64,000 bases of DNA from Sphingomonas sp. NFR04. GTDB taxonomy: Bacteria; Pseudomonadota; Alphaproteobacteria; Sphingomonadales; Sphingomonadaceae. A program made the translations under genes and the position numbers. The notes beneath the pieces were generated by a model that saw nothing but the letters and a program-made list of their open reading frames with translations, had not been told where the DNA came from and ran no database searches. The first letter of the stretch is position 1; every line of letters starts with the position of its first letter. Below, piece by piece: positions 26,192-36,538 of this stretch. The DNA is taken from NCBI RefSeq assembly GCF_900114095.1, contig NZ_FORV01000001.1, positions 434,001-498,000 of the forward strand, in the 5' to 3' direction.

Positions 26192-26285
26192 GCATATTAT
26201 GCATGAGCGCAGCAGGACCGGCCCGTCAATCGGGCGACTGGTGCCAAAAGGCCATAGCGGGTCCGAAACGGGGCTGAATACGTAT
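26192..26285. promoter_or_regulatory. candidate operators between LacI and TonB-receptor genes
   Basis: Two short palindromes lie in the 269-base divergent gap: GCATA-t-TATGC at 26192-26202 and ATACGTAT at 26278-26285. The latter is CG-centred, as LacI-family operators usually are. Neither is long enough alone to be convincing. Confidence 0.25.
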
Positions 26286-26421
26286 GTGAGCGGCTGGCCT
26301 CCATACCCCCTTTTGCAAGATTGAATGCAGCACTGCGCAGATCCGGCGCATCCCGCATGGGGCGGGCATCCATCCGGCCACCCACGAGCCGGGGTAGAGA
26401 CAAAGATTGGGGAGAGACACG

Positions 26422-29235
26422 TTGCTCAGCCACTTCCGCGGCCGTCGCGCCGCTCGCATCGCTCTCGGCGCCAGCGCCGCCGCGATTGCCTTCAGCTTCA
26501 CCACCGCCGCCTTCGCGCAGGACAGCGGCACCCCCGCCGCCGACGCGCAGGATAACGGCCCCGGCGAGATCGTCGTCACCGGCTTCCGCGCCGCGCTCGC
26601 CAGCTCGGCGAACATCAAGCGCAACAACACGATGATCGTGGACTCGGTCTCGTCCGAAGACATCGGCAAGCTTCCCGACGTCTCGATCGCGGACTCGCTC
26701 GCGCGCATTCCGGGCGTCACCGCGCAGCGCCTCGAGGGCCGCGACCAGCGCCTGTCGATCCGCGGCCTCGGCCCCGACTTCTCCACCACGCTGCTCAACG
26801 GCCGTGAACAGGTTACCGTCGGCGACAATCGCGGCGTCGAGTTCGACCAGTATCCGTCGGAATTCTTCAAGAACGTCAACGTCTACAAGTCGGCGGACGC
26901 CTCGCTGATTGCGGCCGGTATCGCCGGCACGGTCGACCTGCGCATGCTGCGCCCGCTCGCCCAGTCGCAGCGCACCTTCGTTGTCGCCGCGCGCGGCCAG
27001 ATGAACGAGCAGAAGAAGCTCAATCCGGACGGCACCCGCTACGGCTATCGCGCCTCGGCGACCTATGTCGACAAGTTCGCGAACGACACGCTGGGCATCG
27101 CGATCGGGCTCTCCGCGCAGAACACGCCCACCCAGATCGAGCGCTACGCCGCCTGGGGCTTCCCGGCCGAATCCAACGCCGGCAACAACCTCTTCCTCGG
27201 CGGCGCCAAGCCCTATGTGCAGTCGAACCTGCTCAAGCGCTATGGCGGCGTTGCGACGGTAGAGTGGGAGCCGAGCGAGAATTTCCACTCGACCTTCGAC
27301 GGCCTCTATTCGCGTTTCGAGGAAACCCAGCGCCTGCGCGGCATCGAGTTCCCGATTGCGCCGGCCTATGGCTCCAATGCCACGATCCAGCCGGGCTACA
27401 CCGTCCAGAACGGCCTGGTGACTGCCGCGACGATCTCCGATGTCGTCGCCGTGCAGCGCAACGACTATAACCAGCGCAAGGCGGAGAACATCTCGCTGGG
27501 CTGGAACAACGACTTCAAGCTGAGCGACAGCATCCACTTCGTCGTCGATGCCAGCTGGAGCCACGCCACCCGTACCGACTTCCTGCTCGAGACCTATTCG
27601 GGCACCGGCTACAACCAGTCCGGCGTCAAGGACACGATCAAGATCAACCAGAATGCGAACGGCACCTACAGCATCGTGCCGACGCTGGACTATACCAACA
27701 CGGGCGTGATCAGCCTTACCGATCCGCGTGGCTGGGGCTATAACGGCACCCAGTCGGTGGTGCAGGCCGGTTTCCTCAACCGTCCGGACTTCGAGGACGA
27801 CCTCAAGTCGCTGCGCGCCAGCTTCAACGGCGAGTTCAGCGGCAGCATCGTCAAGAGCTGGGAAGTCGGCGGCAATTTCAGCCGTCGCGAGAAGCAGAGC
27901 CGCTACACCTCCTACTTCCTCTGCCCGCCGGGCGCCGGCACCGGCTGCACGATCGCCAGCGGCACGCCGACCAGCTTCGCAGTGCCTTCGGACGCGGTGC
28001 TTGGGCAGCAGGTGGCGCTCGCCTATCTCGGCGTGCCGAAGATGCTGACCTATGATCCGCTCAAGGTCTATGGCCTGCTGCGGCCGGTGTTCGACAATCG
28101 TCCCGGCTCGCTGGTGCGCGACAACACCGTCACCGAGAAGGTCTATACCGGCTATGCCAAGCTGACGATCGACGGCACCGTCGGTGGCAAGGCGCTCAAG
28201 GGCTCGCTCGGCCTGCAGGTGGTGCACACCGACCAGGGCTCGTCGGGCGCGATCGCCGCGCTGAACGGCGGCGTGGTGACCGTGGCGCCGGTCGCGGACA
28301 ACACCAAGTACACCAACTTCCTGCCCTCGGCGACGTTCAGCCTCGAACTCGTCCCCACCTTCTACGTCAAGATGGGTGCGGCGCAGACGATGGTGCGTCC
28401 GCGCCTCGACCAGGAGCGCATCACCCAAGCGGTGAATGTCGACCTGTCGAAGCTCGGCCTGGGCAGCCTGCCGCAGAACAGCCCGTTCAGCTCGGACGGC
28501 GGCAATTTCCGCCTGCGTCCCTACCAGTCGACCAACATCGACATCTCGCTGGAAAAGTATCTGCGCGGCGGCGGCTATCTCTCGGTGGCCGGCTTCTACA
28601 AGCACCTGACCGACTTCGTCGATCCGAACAACAGCACCCTGTACGACTTCTCGGCGCTGCTCAACGCCCTGCCGCCTGCGGCCCAGGCGATCGTGCGGGC
28701 GCAGAACGCGCAGTTCGGCCTGGTGAAGACCCCGGACAATACCGGCCGCGGCGACATCCTCGGCGTGGAGGCCACCGCGTCGGTGCCGTTCAGCATGTTC
28801 GCACAGGCGCTCGACGGGTTCGGCGTCTTCGCCAGCGGCTCCTATGTCGACAGCCGCGTCGTCTATGGCAGCAACCCGAACACGCCCGTCACCCTGCCCG
28901 GCCAGTCAAAGTGGATCGCCACCGGCACCGCCTATTACGAGAAGAACGGCTTCCAGGCGCGCGCCACCTATCGCTGGCGTGACAGCTTCCTGGCGGAGCT
29001 GGCGGGTCTCTCGGCCAATCCGGAGTTCCGCACCGGCAAGTCCGAAGGCGTGCTGGATGCCCAGATCGGCTATGAGTTCCAGACCGGTCCGCTGAAGGGT
29101 CTGGCGATCCTGGCGCAAGCCAAGAACCTCACCGACGCGCCGTTCATCACCACCGAGGCGGGCGATACTCGCCTGGTGCGCGAATATCAGCGCTATGGCC
29201 GCGATTATTATCTCGGCATCACGTACAAGTTCTGA
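26422..29235 (+). CDS. TonB-dependent receptor of the maltose locus (MalA-like)
   Basis: Outer-membrane receptor of about 937 aa. The likely start is TTG at 26422, six bases after ggggagag, giving a signal peptide ending AAFAQ. The mature N-terminus has EIVVTGFRAALASS. The plug has SSEDIGKLPDVSIADSLARI, GVTAQRLEGRDQRLSIRG and YKSADASLI. The barrel ends GITYKF. It is predicted to pull maltodextrins across the outer membrane using TonB. It is followed by halogenase, amylase and glucosidase genes, as in the Caulobacter mal locus. A hairpin separates it from the next gene. Confidence 0.9.
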   Translation: MLSHFRGRRAARIALGASAAAIAFSFTTAAFAQDSGTPAADAQDNGPGEIVVTGFRAALASSANIKRNNTMIVDSVSSEDIGKLPDVSIADSLARIPGVTAQRLEGRDQRLSIRGLGPDFSTTLLNGREQVTVGDNRGVEFDQYPSEFFKNVNVYKSADASLIAAGIAGTVDLRMLRPLAQSQRTFVVAARGQMNEQKKLNPDGTRYGYRASATYVDKFANDTLGIAIGLSAQNTPTQIERYAAWGFPAESNAGNNLFLGGAKPYVQSNLLKRYGGVATVEWEPSENFHSTFDGLYSRFEETQRLRGIEFPIAPAYGSNATIQPGYTVQNGLVTAATISDVVAVQRNDYNQRKAENISLGWNNDFKLSDSIHFVVDASWSHATRTDFLLETYSGTGYNQSGVKDTIKINQNANGTYSIVPTLDYTNTGVISLTDPRGWGYNGTQSVVQAGFLNRPDFEDDLKSLRASFNGEFSGSIVKSWEVGGNFSRREKQSRYTSYFLCPPGAGTGCTIASGTPTSFAVPSDAVLGQQVALAYLGVPKMLTYDPLKVYGLLRPVFDNRPGSLVRDNTVTEKVYTGYAKLTIDGTVGGKALKGSLGLQVVHTDQGSSGAIAALNGGVVTVAPVADNTKYTNFLPSATFSLELVPTFYVKMGAAQTMVRPRLDQERITQAVNVDLSKLGLGSLPQNSPFSSDGGNFRLRPYQSTNIDISLEKYLRGGGYLSVAGFYKHLTDFVDPNNSTLYDFSALLNALPPAAQAIVRAQNAQFGLVKTPDNTGRGDILGVEATASVPFSMFAQALDGFGVFASGSYVDSRVVYGSNPNTPVTLPGQSKWIATGTAYYEKNGFQARATYRWRDSFLAELAGLSANPEFRTGKSEGVLDAQIGYEFQTGPLKGLAILAQAKNLTDAPFITTEAGDTRLVREYQRYGRDYYLGITYKF

Positions 29236-29242
29236 TGTTCGG

Positions 29243-29272
29243 CGGCCCGGTCTCTTCGCGGAGACCGGGCCG
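29243..29272 (+). terminator. strong intergenic hairpin after the TonB receptor
   Basis: Perfect 12-base stem (cggcccggtctc / gagaccgggccg) with a 6-base loop, eight bases after the receptor stop and 28 bases before the halogenase start. There is no T-tract, so it may lower downstream expression or protect the receptor mRNA rather than end transcription. Confidence 0.5.
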
Positions 29273-29299
29273 ATCCATCGGCACCGGAGGGGGAGCGCC

Positions 29300-30811
29300 A
29301 TGGCAGTCGCAGCACCATATCGCATCGTCGTCGCCGGCGGCGGCACGGCCGGATGGATGGCCGCGGCGGCGCTGGTCCGCTTCCTCGGCCCCGGCTTCAC
29401 GATCACGCTCGTCGAATCCGACGCGATCGGGACGGTTGGGGTCGGCGAGGCGACCATCCCGCAGATCCGGATGTTCAACGCCAGCCTCGGCATCGACGAG
29501 GACGCCTTTGTCGCGGCCACCCAGGCGAGCTACAAGCTGGCGATCGAGTTCGTCGGCTGGACCAAGGGCGGCCGCTACATGCACGCCTTTGGCGATGTCG
29601 GCCGCGACAACGGCCTGCTCGCCTTCCGCCACACCTGGCTGCGCGGGATGGCTGAAGGCGTGGCCGAGCCGCTGGCCGCCTATGCGCTCAACAATGTCGC
29701 CGCGCTTGCCAACCGCATGCAGCGCGGCCCTGCCCGCACCGCCCGGGTACTGCCGGAAATGCCCTATGCCTTCCACTTCGACGCCGGCCTCTATGCCCGC
29801 TTCCTGCGCACCTATTCCGAAGCGCGCGGCGTGGTGCGGCACGAGGGGCGGATCGAAGCCGTCATCCGCAACGGCGAGGACGGCGACGTGGCGGCGCTCC
29901 ACCTCGACGGCGACCGCCGCATCGAGGGCGACCTGTTCCTCGACTGCACCGGCTTCCACGCGCGGCTGATCGGCGAGGCGATGGGCGTCGGCTATCAGGA
30001 CTGGTCGCACTGGCTGCCCTGCGACCGCGCGCTCGCGGTGCCGAGCGCGCGCGCCCGCGATTTTACCCCCTATACCCGCGCCACCGCCCACGACGCAGGT
30101 TGGCAGTGGCGGATCCCGCTCCAGCACCGCACCGGCAACGGCATCGTCTATTCCAGCCGACACCTCTCGGACGACGAAGCCGCCGCCCGGCTGCTCGCCG
30201 CGCTGGACGAACCCGCGCTCGCCGATCCGCGCCCGATCCGCTTCCGCACCGGGCGGCGCGACGCGGCATGGGCAGGCAATGTCATCGCGCTGGGCCTCGC
30301 CAGTGGTTTCCTGGAGCCGCTGGAATCGACCAGCATCCACATGATTCAGTCCGCCGTGGAGCGCGTTCTCAAGCTGCTCCCCGGCCGCCGCCCAATCGCG
30401 CCGCTTCGCGACAGCTACAATCTGCAGGCCGCGCACGAGGCTGAGCGCATCCGCGATTTCCTGATCCTCCATTACTGGGCCAACGACCGGGACGCGCCCT
30501 TCTGGCGCGAACGGCGCGAGGTTCCTCTGCCCGACGGCCTTGCCGAGAAGATCGCGCTTTGGCGCGGCACCGGCGAGATCGTCCGCGAAGAGGGCGACCT
30601 GTTCAGCGACGTCGCCTGGCTGCAGGTGCTGGTCGGCCAGGGCGTCACCGCACGGGGATATCACCCGCTCGCCGATCAGCCGCCGCGCGCGCAGATCGCC
30701 GAATATCTCGACCTTCTCGCCAAGCTGAATGCGCGCGAAGTCGCGCAGATGCTCCCCCATAGCGACTTCGTCCGCGCGCACGGCGCTGCGGACGCGGAGA
30801 TTGCCGCATGA
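29300..30811 (+). CDS. flavin-dependent tryptophan-halogenase-family protein
   Basis: Halogenase homologue of 503 aa. FAD loop GGGTAGW is at residues 13-19. The GVGEATIP motif ends near residue 54. Lys79 falls at the position of PrnA Lys79. A WQWRIP motif (Trp268, Trp270) and EPLEST with Glu342 match the catalytic Glu of PrnA. All expected catalytic features are therefore present. The ATG has a ggaggggg site. It sits inside a maltose receptor operon, as halogenase homologues do in several TonB-receptor loci; one such enzyme, BrvH, halogenates indoles. The physiological substrate is unknown. It overlaps the amylase gene by four bases. Confidence 0.85.
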   Translation: MAVAAPYRIVVAGGGTAGWMAAAALVRFLGPGFTITLVESDAIGTVGVGEATIPQIRMFNASLGIDEDAFVAATQASYKLAIEFVGWTKGGRYMHAFGDVGRDNGLLAFRHTWLRGMAEGVAEPLAAYALNNVAALANRMQRGPARTARVLPEMPYAFHFDAGLYARFLRTYSEARGVVRHEGRIEAVIRNGEDGDVAALHLDGDRRIEGDLFLDCTGFHARLIGEAMGVGYQDWSHWLPCDRALAVPSARARDFTPYTRATAHDAGWQWRIPLQHRTGNGIVYSSRHLSDDEAAARLLAALDEPALADPRPIRFRTGRRDAAWAGNVIALGLASGFLEPLESTSIHMIQSAVERVLKLLPGRRPIAPLRDSYNLQAAHEAERIRDFLILHYWANDRDAPFWRERREVPLPDGLAEKIALWRGTGEIVREEGDLFSDVAWLQVLVGQGVTARGYHPLADQPPRAQIAEYLDLLAKLNAREVAQMLPHSDFVRAHGAADAEIAA

Positions 30812-32597
30812 TCCGTTCGACTGCCCTCACCCTGCTCGCCGCCGCGCTAGCCGCGACGCCGGCCATGGCGCAGACCTATCGCGACCGCCTGCCCGAGGAC
30901 GAGGTGCTCTACTTCCTCCTCCCCGATCGCTTCGACAATGGCGACACCGCCAATGATCGCGGCGGGCTGACCGGCGACCGGCTCGTGACCGGCTTCGATC
31001 CCGCGTCCAAGGGCTTCTACCATGGCGGCGACCTGAAGGGCGTGCTGAACCGGCTCGACTATATCCAGGCGCTGGGCGCCACCGCGATCTGGGTCGGGCC
31101 GATCTTCAAGAACAAGCCGGTGCAAGGGCCGAAGGGGCAGGAATCGGCCGGCTATCACGGCTATTGGATCACCGATTTCACCCAGGTCGATCCGCATTTC
31201 GGCACCAACACCGAGTTCAAGGCACTCGTGGACGCGGCGCACAAGCGCGGCATCAAGGTCTATATGGACATCGTGGTGAACCACACTGCGGACGTGATCC
31301 AGTTCAAGGAGTGCGGCGACTGTAGCTATCGCAGCCGCGCCGACTATCCGTACAGCCGCAAGGGCGGCGTCGCCGGGGCAGCGATCAACCCCGGCTTCGC
31401 GGGCGATGGCGATCATAGCGCCGCGAACTTCGCGAAGCTCACCCGGCCAGACTATGCCTACACGCCCATCGTCCCCGAGGCGGAGCGGAACGTGAAGGTG
31501 CCCGCCTGGCTCAACGACCCGATCTACTACCACAATCGCGGCAACTCGACCTTCGCGGGCGAGAGCTCGACCATGGGCGACTTTGTCGGGCTCGACGACC
31601 TGATGACCGAACATCCGCGCGTCGTCACCGGCATGATCGACATCTTTGGCGGCTGGATCGATCGCTTCGGCGTCGATGGCTTCCGCATTGACACCGCGCG
31701 CCATGTGAACCCGGAATTCTGGCAGGCCTTTGTCCCGGCCATGCTCGCCCGCGCCAAGGCGAGGGGCATCCCGAACTTCCACATCTTCGGCGAGGTCGCC
31801 GATCCCGAGGTGGCGGCGCTCGCCCAGCATACCCGCGTCGACAAGTTCCCGGCGGTGCTCGACTTCGCCTTCAACCAGGCGGTGATCGACGTTGCCGGCG
31901 GCAAGGGTACGGACCGCCTCGCCAAGGTCTTCGCGGCGGACGTGCTGTACGAGGGCGGCGAAAAGACCGCGCATCGCTTGCCTACGTTCGTCAGCAACCA
32001 TGACGCCGGCCGCGCTGCCACCTTCATCCGGCAGGCCAATCCGAAGATCGGTCAGGCCGAATTGCTGCAGCGCGTGCAGCTCGCCCAGGCGATGCTGCTG
32101 CTGCTGCGCGGCGTGCCGACCATCTATTCGGGTGACGAGCAGGGCTTCGTCAGCGACGGCAACGACCAGGATGCCCGCGAGGACATGTTCGGCAGCAAGG
32201 TGGCGAGCTACAACGACAACAAGCTGCTCGGCACCGACGCAACCACCGCCACGCCGAGCTTCAACGCCGGTCACCCGCTGTTCCGCGAGATCGCCATGCT
32301 TGCCCGGCTGCGCACCAGCCACCCGGCCCTCACCCGCGGGCGCCAGGTCACCCGCTTCGCCAGCGACAAGCCCGGCCTGTTCGCCGTCTCGCGCTTCGAT
32401 CCCAGGACCGGCGCCGAGACCGTGATCGCCTTCAACACCAGCCCCGAGGTCTGGACCGGCAACATCCAGGTCGAGACCGGCTCCACCAGCTTCCGCACCC
32501 TGGCGGGCGCCTGCCCCGCCAGCGCCGCTGCTCCCGGCAGCCTCACCCTTTCCCTTCCCGCATTCGGCTATGCCGTCTGCGCGGCCGGAGCCTCCAA

Positions 32598-32601
<4 letters not shown>
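30808..32601 (+). CDS. exported alpha-amylase, GH13
   Basis: GH13 enzyme of 597 aa with signal peptide MIRSTALTLLAAALAATPAM (cleavage near AQ at 22). The four conserved regions are visible: DIVVNH (Asp154), GFRIDTARH with nucleophile Asp295, GEV with acid/base Glu329, and FVSNHDAG with Asp399. It likely works in the periplasm on maltodextrins brought in by the receptor. The ATG overlaps the halogenase stop (ATGA). The C-terminal domain is short and has no carbohydrate-binding module. The exact product could be maltose or longer oligomers. Confidence 0.9.
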
Positions 32602-34189
<1,588 letters not shown>

Positions 34190-34214
<25 letters not shown>

Positions 34215-35845
34215 TCCGATCCCGCGGGCATGCCGCGAGCGAGTTCGATCATCCGGTTGGCGGTCTCGCGCTCGCCCATCACCACCTCGTCGGCCCCCAG
34301 GCCTTCGAGGTGCGCAACCTCGTCGGCGGAATGGGCGCGCACCACCACCGGCACGCCCGGCGCGAGCTGTCGGGCATGCTGGAGGATCGCCCCGCCCTCG
34401 AACCCGGCGGGGATGGCGATCAGCAGCTTGCTCGCCTGGCCGATCTGCGCGGCGACCAGCGTCCGCACATCGACGGCATTGCCTGCCACCACGGTGATGC
34501 CGGCCTTGCGCGCCTGCTCGGCCATGTCGTTCTGGTCCTCGATCAGCGCGAAGGCCTTGCCGTGCTGCTGGAGATCCTCGGCGATCATCTTGCCCACCCG
34601 GCCATAGCCGATCAGGATCACATGCCCCTTGGGCAGATCGACCGGCGCGACCGCCTCGCGGTCGGCTTCCGCCACCTCGTAGCGCTTGGCGACCCAGGCG
34701 AACAGGAACGGGTTGAGGAAGATCGACAGCATCGCCGCCGCCAGGATCACGTCGCGCGCCGCCGCCGGCATCAGGCCCAGATCGGTGCCCAGCCCAGCGA
34801 GAATGAACGAGAACTCGCCGATCTGCGCGAGGCTGACCGCGACGGTGAGCCCGGTATGGTTCGAATAGCCGAACAGCCGGACGATGCCGTAGGCCGCGAG
34901 CGACTTGCCAACGAGGATGATCGCGACCGCCGCCAGCAGCACCAGCGGCTGCTCGACCAGCACCGACGGATTGAACAGCATCCCCACCGAGACGAAGAAC
35001 AGCACGGCGAAGGCGTCGCGCAGCGGCAGCGTCTCCTCGGTGGCGCGGCGGCTGAGCGACGTCTCGCCCAGGATCATGCCGGCGAAGAAGGCGCCGAGCG
35101 CGAACGAGACGTCGAACGCCAGCGCCGCGCCGAACGCCACGCCCAGCGCGATCGCCAGCACCGCCAGCCGGAACAGCTCCTGCGATCCGGTGCCGACCAC
35201 CCATTGCAGCGTCCACGGGATCACCCGGCGGCCCACCACCAGCATCAGCGCGACGAAGCCTGCGACCTTGAGGAAGGTGGAGAGCAAGGGCTGGAGCAGC
35301 GACCCGCCGCCCTCGCCGCTCATCACTTCGCCGAGTACCGGCAGCAGCACCAGCGCCACGACCATCGCCAGATCCTCGACGATCAGCCAGCCGACCGCGA
35401 TCCGGCCGCGCTCGGTCTGGACGATGTCGTGCCCCTGCAGCGCGCGCAGCAGCACCACCGTGCTCGCCACCGACAACGCCAGGCCGAAGACGATGCCCGC
35501 CTGCAGTCCCCAACCGGCGACATAAGCGAGGCCGACCCCCATCGCGGTCGCCGCGGCGATCTGCGCGATCGCGCCGGGCACCGCGATCCTGCGCACCGAC
35601 ATCAGATCGCGGAGCGAGAAGTGCAGCCCGACGCCGAACATCAGCAGGATCACGCCGATCTCGGCGAGTTCGTTGGCGAGCCCCGAATTGGCGACGAAGC
35701 CGGGCGTGAACGGCCCCACCGCGACGCCGGCAAGCAGATAGCCGGCGATCGGCGAGACTTTGACCCGGTGCGCGATCGCCCCGAAGATGAAGGCGACGAC
35801 GAGGCCGGCGACGATGGTGGCGATCAGGGGCGCATGATGCGGCAT
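34190..35845 (-). CDS. ybaL: Kef/YbaL-type monovalent cation:proton antiporter
   Basis: CPA2 antiporter of 551 aa. Twelve or so membrane segments (residues 5-390) with SPIAGYLLAGVAVGPF and GVGLHFSLRDL are followed by a TrkA-N/RCK domain (about 412-530) with GHVILIGYGRVG. The order and length fit the YbaL/KefB group. It would exchange K+ (or Na+) for H+, gated by nucleotide binding at the RCK domain. The gene converges on and overlaps the alpha-glucosidase by 25 bases, with no functional link evident. Confidence 0.88.
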
Positions 35846-35872
35846 CGATTCTCCTTGGAATGAATAACTGGT

Positions 35873-35908
35873 TCGACACCGGTCGCGCCTGAAGGCGACC
35901 GGTGTCGA
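35873..35908 (-). terminator. 14-base-pair stem-loop after a small ORF
   Basis: Perfect inverted repeat tcgacaccggtcgc / gcgaccggtgtcga with an 8-base loop, directly after the 37-residue gene and before ybaL. It could end the small-gene transcript or act as a leader structure for ybaL. There is no clear T-run. Confidence 0.5.
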
Positions 35909-35914
35909 TGCAGG

Positions 35915-36028
35915 TCAGGACTGGGCCACGCCGATCGCGGTTGCCAACACGGCCGCGGCCCCGGCAATGCCGGACCAGACGGCGATGGCGAACCATTTCG
36001 GAGGCCGCTTGCCTCTTCTTGTACGCAT
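35915..36028 (-). CDS. 37-residue single-helix membrane protein
   Basis: Small gene with a near-ideal ribosome site (gaggagga, five to seven bases before the ATG) and codon use like its neighbours. The product starts MRTRRGKRPPKWFAIAVWSG, a basic head, then one hydrophobic helix (about residues 12-34). No family recognised. It lies between a hypothetical membrane gene and the stem-loop before ybaL, so it may be a membrane-associated regulator, but that is a guess. Confidence 0.55.
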   Translation of the reverse strand: MRTRRGKRPPKWFAIAVWSGIAGAAAVLATAIGVAQS

Positions 36029-36094
36029 AGTGTCCTCCTCTTCCGCCACGGGGCAGCGAAGACGAAGTTCAGGCGTGAAGGCGCGCCTTGCGCC

Positions 36095-36493
36095 TTAGCA
36101 GCGAGGCGTCGGTGGCGACCGTGCGCCACGCGCGCCGCAGCGGACCGGGCGCAGCACCTTGGCCGGCGTGCACGCGGTGAGCAGAACGAAGAGGAGAAGG
36201 ATCGACGCCAGCGTCGGCGCCAGGGCGAGCATGGCTCCGCCGCCCGCAGCGCCGTCGTGGCGCACGCCGCGGACGCTCTGCCACAGGCCTGCGGTCTGGT
36301 CGCTGCGCTTGGCGGCGATCGCCACGCTGGTCGTCGCGGGGTTGAACGCCGGGCCATGCACCAGCGTGTCGGGCGGGCCGAGCGGGGCCACCGCGCCGAA
36401 CAGTAGCGCCAGCACGAAAGTCCACACCGCCACCGGAAGCGCGAAGCGCCGGCTGGTGCCCAGATCGGGCATGGAGGTGAAGGAACGGCCCAT
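36095..36493 (-). CDS. hypothetical membrane protein (132 aa)
   Basis: A 132-residue reading frame with two hydrophobic segments (about 18-38 and 87-107) and a basic, proline-containing tail. I do not recognise a family. The start lacks a strong ribosome site, and an inverted repeat (cgcgatc...gatcgcg, 36496-36517) sits just before it, so the start is uncertain and the gene could be regulated at translation. A short hairpin and an upstream amidohydrolase stop define the gap. Confidence 0.45.
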   Translation of the reverse strand: MGRSFTSMPDLGTSRRFALPVAVWTFVLALLFGAVAPLGPPDTLVHGPAFNPATTSVAIAAKRSDQTAGLWQSVRGVRHDGAAGGGAMLALAPTLASILLLFVLLTACTPAKVLRPVRCGARGARSPPTPRC

Positions 36494-36538
36494 CCCGCGA
36501 TCAACGCAGGGATCGCGCGATGGTGCCGTAACGAAATG

